Below are positions 20,633-33,150 of a stretch of 64,000 bases of DNA, piece after piece. Made by a program: the position numbers and the translations under genes. Within the stretch, counting starts at the first letter, position 1. Each line of letters starts with the position of its first letter. This DNA comes from Sambucus nigra (Eukaryota; Streptophyta; Magnoliopsida; Dipsacales; Adoxaceae), in assembly GCA_949130495.1 (NCBI GenBank), contig OX422213.1, positions 536,781,467 through 536,845,466 on the forward strand, in the 5' to 3' direction. Under the pieces are notes generated by a model, which saw nothing but the letters and a program-made list of their open reading frames with translations, made no database searches and was not told where the DNA came from.

Positions 20633-21294
20633 ATTATGTTCCTCCTTTGTTCATTTCATCTCCTACTAAAAAATCTCTTCCTTCATCTCCAAGTTCTTCT
20701 GCCATTTGTGAGAGTTGTGTTCTTTTTCACTATAAGGATTCCATCTTTTTTCCCTTATCCCTTTTTAATTTTTTCTTCTTCCTGCTGAAATATGGTTCAC
20801 ACGGTTGATGAGAGTTCGTTACAAGTTTTTTGGGCTAAGATCTCTCTATGGGTAAAAATCAAATTGCTAAATGGGGCTAGTGACCTTTGTGCTCTGGCTG
20901 AGAGTCATTGGCTACCTTTCATATTTCTTTTTTAGTGTGGGGCACCCCCCACCCCCACCCCCGGCTGTTGATTTTGTAATATTTTCAATACTTCGATACG
21001 GTCCCTGCTTAAGTTACCCAACATACTTGGAGAATCGTTAATGGGGTCCTTAACATTAATGAGCAATATGGGGCTCATATTTGGATTACAGAGTTAATGT
21101 ATTGTTACAATTGGGGAACCACTAACGAGAGCATTTATTATATGAAGACAAGGAAGTCAAACAGGGCCTTAGTAGTGAATTTACTTGATCTCAATAAGGA
21201 TTATTGGGATGATGGATTGATAGTGAAGGATTGGCAATTTGCTCATCTTCCTACGGGTGTTGTGTATGATGGACCAGGATGCCCTCAGGGATAG

Positions 21295-21377
21295 GTTAGG
21301 ACATACACACTCGAAATATTTTTGTCTAACTAAAACTTTCTTAAACTCATTTTGTATTTTCTCTTTCTGTTTTGTAG
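21295..21377 (+). other. intron 1 of antisense gene, element 1
   Basis: An 83-bp GT...AG interval with a pyrimidine-rich end (CTCTTTCTGTTTTGTAG). It sits at the same protein position as 62093-62185 and about 54009-53935. Confidence 0.65.
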
Positions 21378-22067
21378 AGAAAAGAAAGACAATGTTTCCT
21401 GGTACTTCTAAGATCAATTTTGCCGACTTGGAAATCGTGTGGTTTATCCCACAAAGGTTTGGCACTGACCATCCCAGGTCATCCATCCTCATTTCTTCTT
21501 TAATAAAAGAGCCCCACTGCTTCTTTTGTAGCTATACCAAATGAGGAGATACCAATTACTCCCATTCCTTTAGACGACCCGGAAGCCTCCACCTCTGAAT
21601 CCTCAAACCCTGATTTTGGATATTCTCATAGACCAGGGGATAAATTTTCAGTAGAAAGTACTTCTTCCTTTTTCGGGCCTCTAGACATCATGCTAATACC
21701 TTCTAACATACCTTCAACGTGATGGTGAAATGCAAGATTCCCAACCTCCTTGCTTGGGCTAGGTCGCCCCCTGTGAGTAAGAAACCTGAAGTTGGAGGTT
21801 TTAGAAACCCCCTTCGTGTTGATATGTTTCCTACCAAGGATCATGAACCTTTTGTCTAAGAGGATAAAAAAGGATCAACCACCTCCTAGAAATATTATTA
21901 GAAAGAAACTATCCGACAAGGGCAAGGGTACTGCTCACTCTATTGCAATGAGCCCTAAGCTTCCCCCTGATCTAATCAGTGCCAAAGTACTCGTTGCTGA
22001 TGAAGCGACTGCATTTTCTCTTCCTCATTCAGAATTAATTGATTGGCCAAATCATAATTTGGCTCCT

Positions 22068-22153
22068 GTAAGTTATTCATCTATAATATAATTGTTATTC
22101 ATATTTCTGCAGCTCTTTCTTCTAACATCCCCATATGGACATTTATTTCGTAG
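22068..22153 (+). other. intron 2 of antisense gene, element 1
   Basis: 86 bp, donor CT/GTAAGT (consensus-like), acceptor TTTCGTAG, phase 0. It is equivalent to 62830-62914 and 53196-53128. Confidence 0.65.
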
Positions 22154-24469
22154 TTCTTGATTGACTATGACCTGCTCCTGACGAGGAACAATAAGATCAA
22201 AGAGTCATCTCGTGATGTTGAGGTTGCTCTTAAGGGTTTGCACAAATCTTCGGAAATTGTTGGTCGTGCTCATGAGGACCAAATGAATGAGAAGAGGACG
22301 TTGGAGGAGAGGGTTAAGACATTGGAACAAGAGAAACTTGTGGAAGAGAATGTTGTGACTTCCACCAAAAAGGAGGTTGAGGATGCCAGGATGGTTACTA
22401 ACCATGCTAAAAATTAGGTGTCAGAGGCAAAAGCCAAGGCTGCCAAGGATAAGAAGGATGCCTTCACAAGGGGCTGGGATAAGACATTCTCTAATGTTGG
22501 GATAAGAAATTCTCTAATGCTTTTATAAAGATCGATTATTTTAAGAAGTCATTCTTCAAAGATGGTTGGGATGGAGAGCTTGCCAAGGTTAGTACTACTA
22601 AAGGGTCTGAACTCTTTCAGTTACACAATCATGCTACTCCTCCCCATATTGATGAGGGAGGTTGATGATGAGTACCGTTGCTAATAAGGAGCAAGTAGTG
22701 GTTGCCGATAAGGATGAAGGTCAAGATATTTCCAATAAAGAGAAGGTGGGGAAATAAACCTATGTAGTCTTTCTAGGAGTTTCATTTATGTCTTACTTTA
22801 TTCCTTCGGTGTATGGAGCTTGCCGTAATGTAACCCCTCCTTTTATAATGAAATAGAATTTATGTTCCATGCATTGTTGTCCAAGATAAATATTTGCAAG
22901 TTATTCTTTTTCGATAAATACTTACATCCGACCACCTGCCTTACATTTTAACATAAGACTGGCATATCTGGTCGCTGTCCAGAGTGACTTTTAAGAACGA
23001 TGTAATTGATTTTTCGGCACTGGTCATAGTAAGATGGATGAAGATGAGCTTGAGGATTTGCTCGACCATGATGCCTCCTCCTTGGCCAAACACTCGTACT
23101 TAAATCTAGGAAGTATTTTTCATAGGGAATTTGTGGATAATGTTGCCTATCATGGCATGATTTTCGATATCCAAAAGAGTTATAAGGAATTGGTGGCAAA
23201 TCTTCACGCCAATTATAAGAAGAAGTCAGCCATGCTACATAATAGTAATGGATTTGACTAGAAGTTACTTTCTTTGATGCCAGCTTACTCCCAGAAGGAG
23301 TTTATTCTTAATGCAGAACTGAAAGGTGTCAGCGAGGTTGCCATATTGCTTGAGTAAGAAAATAATTCCATGCATGATGAGCTTGAAGGTCTTAAGAAGA
23401 CATGGACAAATTATCAAAATGTGGGTATTTCCTTCCTGGAAGAAGAGAACGCTCCCCTGAGGGAGGAGTTTGAGCAAAAAAAGACATTCAAAAGCCAATC
23501 TTTTTAGCAGTGTGGGACGATTGTGTAATCAGTGGAAGAAGAGAGAATACATAAAACTTTGTCTGACCAAGCCACAACCATAAAGAATCAGTTGGTCTAC
23601 CATTAAGACGCCGAATGATAATGTACATCGCCTTGCATAACAATTTTATAAGCAACCTCGCACCGTTTGGATGGAAGGCTATGATGAGGCCCTTGTACAT
23701 ATGGAAGCTGAGCTTGATCAGGCAAAAAAAAATGGCTATAGGCATGGTTGACTCAATGCTTTAGAAGCAATGAAGGTTTCAAAAGAAAATGAACTATGGT
23801 ACTGGCATGACCTAGGTTGTTTGGATATGCCTGAACCGCCTTTCAATCTCGACGCTTCATGGATTCCCTAAAATTCCTTTCCCGTGAATTTAATAAGAAA
23901 ATATCTTAGGTTACGATCTTACTAGGGATAAAGATTTTAGTCAACCTCTTCGTCTAGTAGATAAAGTCAGTTCTGGCAGTCAGCCTAGGACAAAACATCT
24001 GTGGACGACCATTATACATTATGCTTTAAATGTTCCCCCTGCTGGTTTTAAAGGTTCATCAGGCAAGACAATTATTTCTCATACCTAAAGATTCTGACTA
24101 AAGATTCTGTTGAACTCTATTTTTGTATTGCCTTGTAATGACCTTAATGTTATAGCTTTGATTGGTTGTCTTTTTCCACAAGTAGATATAATTAAAATCA
24201 TTGTGATTTTAAATCACTTCATACTATTGAGTTATAATGGTTTTTTCTAGTAGTTAAGTCTTATAATCACGTGGTCGATTATTGCCTCACTGATCTGCCT
24301 TACTAGTTACCATGGTCAGACGAACCCGAGTTGTCCAATCTTAGGCTTTACTGACCAAATATTGGTGTGTGTTACCTGAGATGACCAAATGTGTTAAGAA
24401 TTATCCTATGTTTAGCTAGTTAGGGTCGAATCTTGTTATTTCTATGACTGTGCTGGATTTACGAAATTT

Positions 24470-24720
24470 AGTGAGCTTTTTGTTCTTGGTCTTCCCTAAA
24501 GGTGAGATCATATATAAAGTAATTAGGTAAACTTCTTATTTTCGGTTTATCCTAAATGCGAGATCATACATTAAGTAATTTGGTAAACTTCTTGTTCTTA
24601 GTCTGCCTTAAATGCGAGATCATACATGAAGTAATTTGTTATGTCATGAAGGAATTTGGTAAACTTCTTGTCCTTGGTCTACCCTAAAGGCGAGATCAGA
24701 TATGAAGTAATTTCGTATGT
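24470..24720. repeat. 56-bp tandem repeat in element 1 3' region
   Basis: The core GCGAGATCATACATGAAGTA recurs with GAGATCA starting at 24504, 24560, 24616 and 24692 (spacings 56, 56 and 76 bp). It lies between the integrase end and the antisense gene. Amplified tandem repeats in this interval are known from some Tat-lineage elements. Confidence 0.85.
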
Positions 24721-24959
24721 CATTTGTTTTTTGGTTTGAGTTCTAATGTGTTGTTGTGATGTCTTTGACTTCGACTTTTGTAAGGTGCACATCTCCCCAC
24801 ATCGGAAAAAACATAAACATAAACAAAACGAGAATATTCGGTAAGAGAATAAATTTTATTTATCATTGAAAGAGAGCTACAAAAAATGAAAGATCTTGAA
24901 ATAAAAAAAAGACATTACATGTTTATTGATAATATTTTCTTAGGTGTTCGACACTCTAA

Positions 24960-26060
24960 GGGTTCTTGAACTGCTTTTCTTCCAAGGTTTTAATTCTATA
25001 AGTTCCTGGTCGGATAACAACATAAATTCTATACGGACCATAATTGTTAGGCTCCAACTTGTTCCCTTTCTGGATGACTTTATTTAGAACGTAGTCTCCC
25101 TCCTTAGGAGTGCTTAGTTTCACTCTTTTATCATAAAATCGAGTAGTGCATTGTTAGTATGCGGTGAACCGAAGTGCTGTATGTTCTCTGACTTCCTCTA
25201 CCAGGTCTAGATCTAGCCTTCTCCTTAGGTGACTTTTTGGTGAGTCAAACTGAGAACTCAGTGACTTGTTAGATCATTTTTTGTTGAAACTACTGCCTCT
25301 GTTTCGAAGGCTAACATATAAGGAGTTTCACCTGTTGTTGTTATCAATGTTGTTCGATATGCCCAGAGGACACTTTGGAGTTCAGCGATCTAGTTTCTTT
25401 TTGCATCGTCTAGTCTCTTTTTCGTCCCGTCGAGCAGAGTTTTGTTTGTTACATGTGTTTGCTCATTGCATTGTGGATGATCAGGTGCAAAATGAAGTTT
25501 CTGGATTTTAGATCGAATGCAAGTTTTTGAATTCTTGATTGTGAAATTGTGTACCAGGGTCGGTAATGAAGGCATATGACATTTTATAATAGTAAATAAT
25601 GTTCTTCTAGATGAAATGGAAGACCTTATAGTACGGAATTTCTACCACGGGTTGAGCCTCTACCCATTTGGTGAAATAGTCCACTACAACAACCAGATAT
25701 TTTGACCTTCCTCTTATTTTTGGTAGAGGGCTGACCAAGTCTATACCCCACGTGGCAAATGGTCAAGGGGATATGATCGACACGAGAGAATTTCCCAAAC
25801 TTTTGTGTATAATGGAATATTTCTGGCACTTATCACATATTATTACATAATCTGTGTCTGCCCTCATGGTAGGCCAATAATAGCCTTAGGCGGTTACTCA
25901 CTTTTCCAAGGATCGAACGAATGAATTTTCTCCACAAGAGCCTTTTTGTACTTCTTTGATCAAGTCATATACTTTTGCTGTATGGACACATCTGAGTAAA
26001 ATAATAATGAACCTTCTTCAGAATAGGATTCCCCTCCCAAGAATATATCTCTCCGCTTTG
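24960..26060 (-). pseudogene. gypsy integrase, element 1
   Basis: Minus-strand fragments, in order: a C..C zinc part with DIICDKCQKY (near 25840), the core start WGIDLVSPLP and YFTKWVEAQPVVEIPY (25770-25640), TDPGTQF (near 25560), the region with HPQCNEQTHVTNKTLLDG (25480-25400), and a C-terminal part ending in a CRTPKK-like stretch near 24960. Many stops and frameshifts. It is closely similar to the plus-strand integrase at 48950-50170. Confidence 0.85.
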
Positions 26061-26426
26061 TATCTAAGTCTCTTGGCCTTTTTGGGGTCCGTCGGGAGAA
26101 TGTCGATATCTAGGTAAGCTCGTATTGGATCCATCCATGATGGCTCCTAGTCTAATTCCATTACATTGAAAATCTCTTTGTCTATACTGTGGTGCATGAA
26201 TATATCGACAGGAATTTTTCTCCTCAACTATGTCCTTATAACGAACATCGAGAAAGTGCATATGTGTGGGGTTTTTTTACCTCGGAATTCTAACCATCTT
26301 GATCGCCAGGAATTCTGCTAGCCACTCCTTGGCGTTGGCCAAGTATTTTCTCCATAAACTATTCTCTCGCCTCATATATTTCTATAATTTGGTTCACTCT
26401 AAGTTGAGAATCACTGTGTGTCCATA

Positions 26427-26771
26427 TCAGTCGGCGCCGAGAGATGACGCCAACCTAAATCTTACTATGAATGCCACGTACTCTGCCTCGTAATTGGAGG
26501 ATTCAAACTGGAATCTAAGGACATATTCTATATCAATGTTATCTGGAGTTATGATTATTAAACATGTTGTACTACCAATTGCACAGGATAAACCATATAC
26601 GAATATTAGCCAAACAGGAGGGTCTTCGTTGAAATATCCTTCGATAAAGTTCCCATACTTAAACAATTTTTTCATTTGATCCAAATCATGAGAAATTTCT
26701 TCTTGCTTGACCAATGACTCTAATATGTCTATAATCAGGTCGACTGGGTTAATGGTTGGGCTATCTCCCAT
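26427..26771 (-). pseudogene. gypsy RNase H, element 1
   Basis: The minus-strand frame contains PPVWLIFVYGLSCAIGS...LIIITPDNIDIEYVLRFQFESSNYEAEYVAFIVRFRLA. The usual DG of the first catalytic position (VDGSS) reads VYGLS here, so the catalytic Asp is replaced by Tyr. The Glu of NYEAEY is kept. A second RNase H-like stretch (IRTIVKVQAIANFIVEF type) lies at 26833-27015. RNase H degrades RNA in the RNA-DNA hybrid during reverse transcription. Confidence 0.8.
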
Positions 26772-27499
26772 ATGATTCTTCTCGTTTGATGGGATTAGTG
26801 ATATTTCTTTCGGTGAAGTCTTCTCTATCTATTTAGAAGATAAACTTTCTTCTGTTGAAGTCTATTTTAGAGATCTCTTCTTTAGAAGTTTGCTTCGCAG
26901 GCGCTTCTTCGTATATGAACTCAACGATGAAATTTGCTATCGCCTGGACCTTGATGGTCGTTCTAGGTTCACATTTAATGTCATACTCTTCTTGTTCTAT
27001 GGACCAAGCCATCAATATGCCCGATTTATCAGGCTTATGTAAAACTTATCATAAGGGTAGGTCTGTACAAACAACAATAGTATGTGACTGAAAGTACGAC
27101 TTCATCCTTCGGAAGACTCAATCAGGACTAGTGCCAATTTCTCCAGCCTTTGATATTAGATCTCTTCTCCTCAATATGCTTTGCTAGTATAGTAAATTAG
27201 TTTTTGTACTCCCTTTTCTTATCAGATCAGCATCGAGCTAACCCCTGATTGGGATATGACTAAGTACAAGTAATTTTTTTTCCTATGATAGGTCTTGAGA
27301 GCAGAAATGGAGATCCCAGGTACTTCTTCAATTCCAAGAAAGTAGTCTCACATTCATCATTCTAGTGAAATGCCTTTCACAATACTTTAAAGAAGGGAAT
27401 GCACTAATCAATAGCTCGCGAAACAAATTGGTTTAGTGCTGCTACCCTGCATATTAACCTTTGCACTTCCTTTTTATTCGTTGGAGACTACATATTGAT

Positions 27500-28120
27500 T
27501 AACGTCTGAATTCTATTTCGATTGGCTTTAATACCACTCTGATTAACTATGAACCATAGGAACGTTCCTTCTCGTACCCCGAAGACATATTTTACTACGT
27601 TGAGTTTCATTCTATGTTTTTCTAGGTAGTCGAATGTCTGCGCCATACCTTTGATGTGATCGAGAACTTTTTTCTCTTGGTGAGCATGTCATCAACATAC
27701 ACCTCTATGTTTATACCGTTATGTTCATCAAACACTTTGTTTAGCAACCTCTGGTATATTGCTCCAACGTTCTTGAGTCCAAAAGGTATGACATTGTAAC
27801 AGTAAGTACCTCGGCTTATGATAAATGAAGTCTTTTCCTTATTATCGGGTTTCATCTAAATTTGGTTGTAGCCAGAGTATGTGTCCATAAAACTAAGCAA
27901 CTCCTGCGCAGAAGTGACATTAACCAATTGATCAATCATAGGCAAAGGACTGTGAACATTCGGGCATGCTTTGTTTCGGACGGTGAAGTCAACACACGTA
28001 CGCCAATTATCATTCTTTTTCCTGACCATCACTATATTAGAAAGTTAGTCTAGGTACCTGACATCTTCAATTAAATTCTCTTTTTGTAACTTATCTACTT
28101 CTTCTTGTACGGCCATGTTC
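27500..28120 (-). pseudogene. gypsy reverse transcriptase, element 1
   Basis: Minus-strand fragments: VRKKNDNWRTCVDFTVRNKACP (about 28040-27970), DTYSGYNQI (near 27880), then the frame 27855-27622 with KTSFIISRGTYCYNVIPFGLKNVGAIYQRLLNKVF and the catalytic YVDDML box. The catalytic aspartates are intact but stops surround the fragment. Confidence 0.9.
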
Positions 28121-28715
28121 TTTTCCTGGCTAAAGACACGTCATTTTTATTTGATAGATTTAGCATCCTTGACTTATTTAGTCCATAATAGATGAATTAT
28201 GGATCAATTCCTGGCATGTTCTCGTGACTCCAAGAAAACACGCTCTTCCGTTGCTTCAGAAAATCAACCAATTCCTTCTTGGGGGTAGGGTTCAGTGATA
28301 AGTCGATCTAGGCCGTTCTCTCCGAGTGTTCATCATCTAAGATAATTGATTATATTTCTTTTATGATATGCCTTTTGACTGACTCTGCCTCTTCCCGTGT
28401 ATTCAACATTTAAATCTGGTAGGTTGTCGTCAGTTTCTTCTGTTCCTCCTAGTCCGTTAAAGTATAGTTGTGATCAACCTGGTTCTCTTTAACTGCGCAC
28501 CCCTTAATGAGTGGGGAACTTCAAACATTGGTGCGCAATAGAAGGTACTGCTTTGAACTTCTTCAATCATAGTCTGTCGAAGATAATATTATACGCTGGG
28601 TTGATATTCTTGTCCAGGATGAAGAAATGGATCTTCTCCGCACCACTTCCAGCTTAACTTTTCCCAAGGGGTAAACCTTTTCTCCAGAGAAACCGACGAG
28701 AGGACTGTGGTATTT

Positions 28716-28898
28716 TTAATTTTTGTTATTTCTCACTCCCAAACCTCTGAAGGAATCGTAGAATAAGACGTTGACTAAATTGTCATTGTTATCCAAAGCT
28801 CCCACCACCTTACCTTCATGTACCATCATCGTGACAACTAGGGGGTCGTCATGAAGGTAAAACACTCTTGATGGATCATCTTTAAAGAAATTAACCAC
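28716..28898 (-). pseudogene. gypsy aspartic protease, element 1, active site altered
   Basis: The frame HDDPLVVTMMVHEGKVVGALDNNDNLVNVLFYDSF matches the protease pattern HxDxLVV...V.R.LVDNGSSVNVLFYD of Tat-like elements. The conserved DNGS reads DNND here, so the Gly of the active-site triplet is lost. Confidence 0.75.
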
Positions 28899-29479
28899 TA
28901 AACGATTTTTGTTCTCGAACGAGTATCTACATCATTAGTCAAGTTGATCTGCCTAATATAAGAACAAGCCTTTGCCTGATGAAGGTAGGCTTTCCTCTCT
29001 GCTAGTTTATTTCCTTTTCCAGCATCACCTCCTGTAATAAAGTTTCACCTAAAAGAGAATGTATTTACCTCACTCACATGCTCCTCAGGCTATTTGGGAA
29101 AGTTCGGGTCATCTTCTGAATCATTATCTCTGCCTCTTTTCTTATCATCTCGTTTTTAGCAAGGAGATTTTGACTGTTTCTTGGGTTTCTACTGGTCCTT
29201 TTGATCTTCTTAGACACCCCTCTCCATAAATTTTAATGGTTTGCCTCTTCGGATCAGGTTCTTTATCTCGTTCTTAAAGGATAAACAGTTATCAGTGTTG
29301 TGGTCATGGTCTTTGTAGAACTCATAGTACTTACTCTTTTATCTTCGGTTTAGAGGAGATTTTAGCTTTCCAGGCCATTCCGGGTCTTTACTCTCACGAA
29401 TCTATTTTAGTATGTGTTGAACACTAATGGTCAGAGGAGTGTATTCATCATATCGCTTCGGATTTTCCATTTTTCTATC

Positions 29480-30456
29480 TTTCTTCTCTTTCTTTTATGA
29501 GCTCTTGTTGGCATTGTCTTAGGAGTTTTTGGACTCCTTAGCAGTGATAGCTTCCTCTGCGTTCATACTTTTGCCTACCGTGATTAGTAATTCGTTCTTA
29601 ATCCCGTGGGACTCCTAAGCCAGCACATAATATAAGTTCTCAGGTAGCAGGACACTCATTAATGCAGTGATCGTTGTCTTCTCATCATAGTCAATTACTT
29701 TTAGCTTCTCACTATTAAAGTGGGTGATGTATTCATAGGTAGTCTCGTCGATTTTTAGCAAACATTTAGCAAATTATCCACCATTTTACTAAGCTTGGCG
29801 CTAAAATAGAAATTATTGACGAACATGTCATCCAGCTATTGAAAGTTGGAGATCTGAACTTGTGGTTGATTATTGTACCAAATCTGCGCCGATCCGGTGA
29901 TCGCACTGGATAATGCTCGACAATGCATCTCATCTGGGACTGAGTAGATGTCATCGACAGATTGGTATAGTTCCATTTACAACACTGGATCGGTTTTACC
30001 ATCGTACTTCGGAGTTACTGCTGGTGGCTTGATTTTAGCAGGTCTGGGATAATCCACAATAGACGGTGTGAATAGAGATCCTTTCATGAAACCTATATTT
30101 AAGAGATTCTTTGATTTGGCCACTTCTCGCAAGCGATCCTCCAGTCACTGAACTGATCCCTTCCATGGATGGTCATCCTTCTCAGCATTAACTGTAACTG
30201 TATTGTCTTCTCAACCACTATTTTGAGCTAAGCTCTCCTTTTGGGAAGTCTGCTTAGCTCATATTGACCCCCGTGCGCTCGTTCTTGACATGATTGAACC
30301 TTCTCGGATTTCTATATGTCCTCGAGGTTCATTGTGATATCGTCCTCTCGCTACTCGTGGACCTAGACGGTCAAATGTGGAACCTCTGCTCAGTTTTTCC
30401 AATAAAGTTGGACTCACCTCAAAGAATGATTGCTTGTCATAATAATTAGTTGTCAT
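29480..30456 (-). pseudogene. gypsy gag, element 1
   Basis: The N-terminal part is at 30456-30259 (Arg/Gly/Ser-rich). The retrotransposon gag core is at about 29970-29760: VDDIYSVPDEMHCRALSSAI.GSAQIWYNNQ...ISNFQ.LDDMFVNNF, in which the family usually reads A..WF..L and SI.SF..L...F. An in-frame stop lies within the core. A basic, zinc-knuckle-poor tail follows to about 29100. Confidence 0.8.
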
Positions 30457-30919
30457 GAGAGACGAGGTGGACCCTGGACGATATAACCTGTCATTTATGA
30501 TCCAGATTTTTTGGATTTACTTCTTTCATTTTGTGAACCCAAATTCAACCCCCTAGAATTCTCTAAGGTCATTTCGTGGTAAGTCGGTTGCCTATCTATG
30601 TAGGGGAAGAAGGAAACATTTCACATCTCCTTTCAGAGGGTTGTCTCCCAGCTAGGCTGATAAGATCTTCTTTGAGTCTGTATTGATCGACCTAGAGTGT
30701 TTGCGTTAAATTTTTCACCGTTTATTACATCGCCTCTTGAATTATGGCAATGCTCATTAGAATTCCTTGTGGATATCTCATACCAACAGGGGTTGTGGGT
30801 GGAATTGTTTCATTCGCACGACTACTTTCTGTATTGTCCCATATTTCTAGACTTGACAGGTGTTTGAATGGACTTGGGTTAAGATTGTGAATATGCGATG
30901 GTAGGAAACAAAAAAGGCT

Positions 30920-30956
30920 TATCAAAAGTTTTCTACAGACGACATCAATTTTTTAT
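30920..30956 (-). other. PBS-like site, Tat-like element 1
   Basis: Next to the 5' LTR the minus strand reads TTGATGTCGTCTGTAGAAAA. This resembles the GTCGTCTGTGGG-type primer sites common in Tat-like elements. I do not assign the tRNA. Confidence 0.5.
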
Positions 30957-31605
30957 TGTCTAAAAATGGTAATTGGATTTCATAGGTCCTAGATGATTAA
31001 TACCAATAATAAACTATAACAAATAAAGAGATTAACAACTTAGATTCGAGAGAGATAAGAAATAAAAAAGGACACAAGATATTAACGTGGTTTAGCCCAA
31101 TGAGGTGCTTACGTCCACAGGTGTAGTGTTGTTTGTATTAACCATAAAATAGGGGATACAAGCTCTCAAGAATCTCTCTAGGATTTTGTGTATGGCCGTT
31201 AGGTTGAACCTTTTCCAGATGCCTTTGTTACGTGTCATTGAGTGCAATTTATAGAGAGAGAGGGAGATAAGTGGAAGAGATGAGTTGTCTTTGTAAATCA
31301 GGTAGTTATACATTTCTACGTTCCAAGGGGACAACTAATAATGAGTCGATCGTAACTAGCTTAAAGGACTAATCCACACGTGGGTATTCAGAATTGTACA
31401 TATCCCCACATATGGCCCACATGTGTGTTTAGAAATTAATAACATTAAGTCACTTTAGTCGGCCATTCAACCAATAAAGGAAAACACTGAGCTGACCAAT
31501 AATAATATTGAGCTAGCTATATTTAGGTGGTGAGGTAGTATTCTTCTAATGACATGTATCATAATAACCTCGATCAACATCACGTTTCATATTTATGGTG
31601 TAACA
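30957..31605 (-). repeat. Tat-like element 1, 5' LTR
   Basis: 649 bp, homologous to 19601-20230. On the minus strand it has a TATAAATTGC box near 31250, which agrees with minus orientation. Confidence 0.92.
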
Positions 31606-31815
31606 AATATTTTTGAGTTACATAAATGATTATTATGTTGTTAACTTCGGCATTTGAGATGATGGATTTCTTCTTTCTTTGCCCTTAACCTTTTGGTGGA
31701 TTCCAATCAGTGACGATTGCCTTTTTTCTCTTAGGTGTATTCCTGAGAGTGGTAAAGTTTTCTATCATCCCTTATTTTCTCAAATAGTTTGCTCCCTGAT
31801 TTTTCGGTGTTAAAT

Positions 31816-31827
31816 TGGTATTAGAAC
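31816..31827 (+). other. PBS-like site of TRIM-like element
   Basis: TGGTATTAGAAC follows the LTR end GGTGTTA by three bases. It differs by two bases from TGGTATCAGAGC. Confidence 0.6.
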
Positions 31828-32447
31828 ATAGTTGGAATATCCCGCGGTGTGCCTCTAAATCTAGGAGTTCTATAAGAGGTTAGTGAATCATATATTTCTC
31901 ATTAGTGTTTATTAGAAAATGGTGGGAAATCTATTTGAGTTCTTGCTCAAGTTGAAGTAATAACTGCTATTGTCACTTTATTTGAGAATTTCCCTTGATA
32001 ATGACATTAAGTCTCAACTTTGATGTGGTGTCAAGAATTATGTGTTCCCCATTATTAAAAGCTTTCATGGATGCCCATGCACAAGGATTGATCCTTTTTT
32101 TTATGATGACAAAAAAGAAAAATTAAATCATTTCAATCCATTAATTCTTCCTTTCTTAAACGAAGGATCGAGTATTGATTTCATCGGAAGTGATTGTATT
32201 AATGTTGTTCAAAATTATCACCCGGTATGTGAAATTTTGTTCTCCAAAGTGGATCATATTCATTTTTTTCTTATTCATAAGAAATAAAAGTATTCAAAGT
32301 ATTTATTTTGTTCGCACGGAGGGTGTGAAGATAATTATGTTGGGCAAAAATTGAAATTACAGAATTACTCAAAGAATGTGCTTTGTTGGCATTGAAGAAT
32401 TCAATTTTTTTTTAAAAATCAAGAATGAATTTTCTTTTTGAGGTTTA

Positions 32448-32920
32448 TGACATAAGAATGTCCCTTAGAATGATGCCAACATGTCCTCCAAAGTTAAAGA
32501 GCCACAAAATTCATAAAAGGTAATTAATTAGTTCATCAATTAATACAAATGCTCATTTTCGGGCTGATGCCGTCACAAAAACACAGTGTGGGAAATGGTC
32601 ATTTATTATTTCCTTATTTCCACATTCATTATTGATAATTGCTCATGTACCTATTACTGGAGGTTTGTTCCAAGCCATTTATATAATTCAATTGTCTTGT
32701 AAGCTGAAAAATAGTTTTGAGTTATATAAAAGATTATTTTTTTGTTGCCTTTGGAATTTGAGAAGATGGATTTCTTCTTACTTTGCCCTTAACCTTTTGG
32801 TGGATTCCAATCGGTGACGAGTATATTTTTCTCTCTTTAGGTGGTTTTTTTTAGATTGGTTGAGTTTTCTATTATCCTATATTTTCCCAAAATAATTTGT
32901 CCCTTAATTTTATGGTGTCA
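32448..32920 (+). repeat. TRIM-like element 3' LTR, intact
   Basis: 473 bp, TGACATAAGAATG to ATGGTGTCA. It matches 19128-19600 plus 31606-31812 apart from the ~170-200 bp present only in that copy. It serves as the empty site for the gypsy insertion. Confidence 0.68.
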
Positions 32921-33150
32921 CTCAGCAATAGCAGTTGGCCCATGATGGTGTCAGATTGAGGCCTTAGAGTTTAGAAATTTTTTCAATTACTTGCCCCTGA
33001 TGGTTGTGATGTGAATAGGATAGAATAGAGGGGATATACAGGTGGATCGGGGTTGGTGAGGGCCTCCTCCCGATGTGGCACTGCCCCGACGAAGCTAATC
33101 AGAGCATGTATCAATGGAAGTTTAACAAGGGTTTAGGAGTTGTAGACCTA

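Larger units (their letters stand above)
20792..23870 (+). pseudogene. Tat-like antisense gene, element 1 (decayed)
   Basis: It starts at ATG 20792 (MVHTVDESS). It is colinear with the better preserved copy at 61588: the NRALVVNL.D.N.DY...GL..K.WQ block is at 21151-21240. Introns with GT...AG ends are 21295-21377 and 22068-22153, at the same places as in the other copies. The third exon encodes a coiled coil (22157-22417) and then the F.DGW...GSELFQLH motif near 22560-22630. A later exon (from about 23034, EDELEDLLDHD...) continues as coiled coil to about 23870. The domain at the start resembles the family called putative gypsy-type transposon (PF04195). Stops and frameshifts are numerous. 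Function is unknown. Confidence 0.75.
19601..31605 (-). mobile_element. Ty3/gypsy Tat-like element 1, 12 kb, decayed
   Basis: The LTRs 19601-20230 and 30957-31605 are clearly homologous. On the minus strand the order is 5' LTR, PBS-like site, gag, protease, RT, RNase H, integrase, a 56-bp tandem repeat, then an antisense gene and the 3' LTR. RT-RNase H-integrase order is the gypsy order. An extra antisense ORF between pol and the 3' LTR is a known trait of the plant Tat lineage. Flanks GTTAT and AATAT are only partly alike. All coding parts carry many stops. It sits inside an LTR of the TRIM-like element. Confidence 0.9.
19128..32920 (+). mobile_element. TRIM-like short LTR element, split by gypsy element
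   Basis: Two related LTRs are seen: 19128-19600 continued at 31606-31812, and 32448-32920. Both start TGACATA and end GGTGTYA. A PBS (31816-31827) follows the first. The internal region is only about 630 bp (31813-32447). Flanks CTCGA (19123-19127) and CTCAG (32921-32925) look like a diverged target duplication. Size and lack of coding domains fit a terminal-repeat retrotransposon in miniature or an internal-deletion derivative. The internal frame 32042-32287 (82 codons) has no recognisable motif. Confidence 0.65.
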
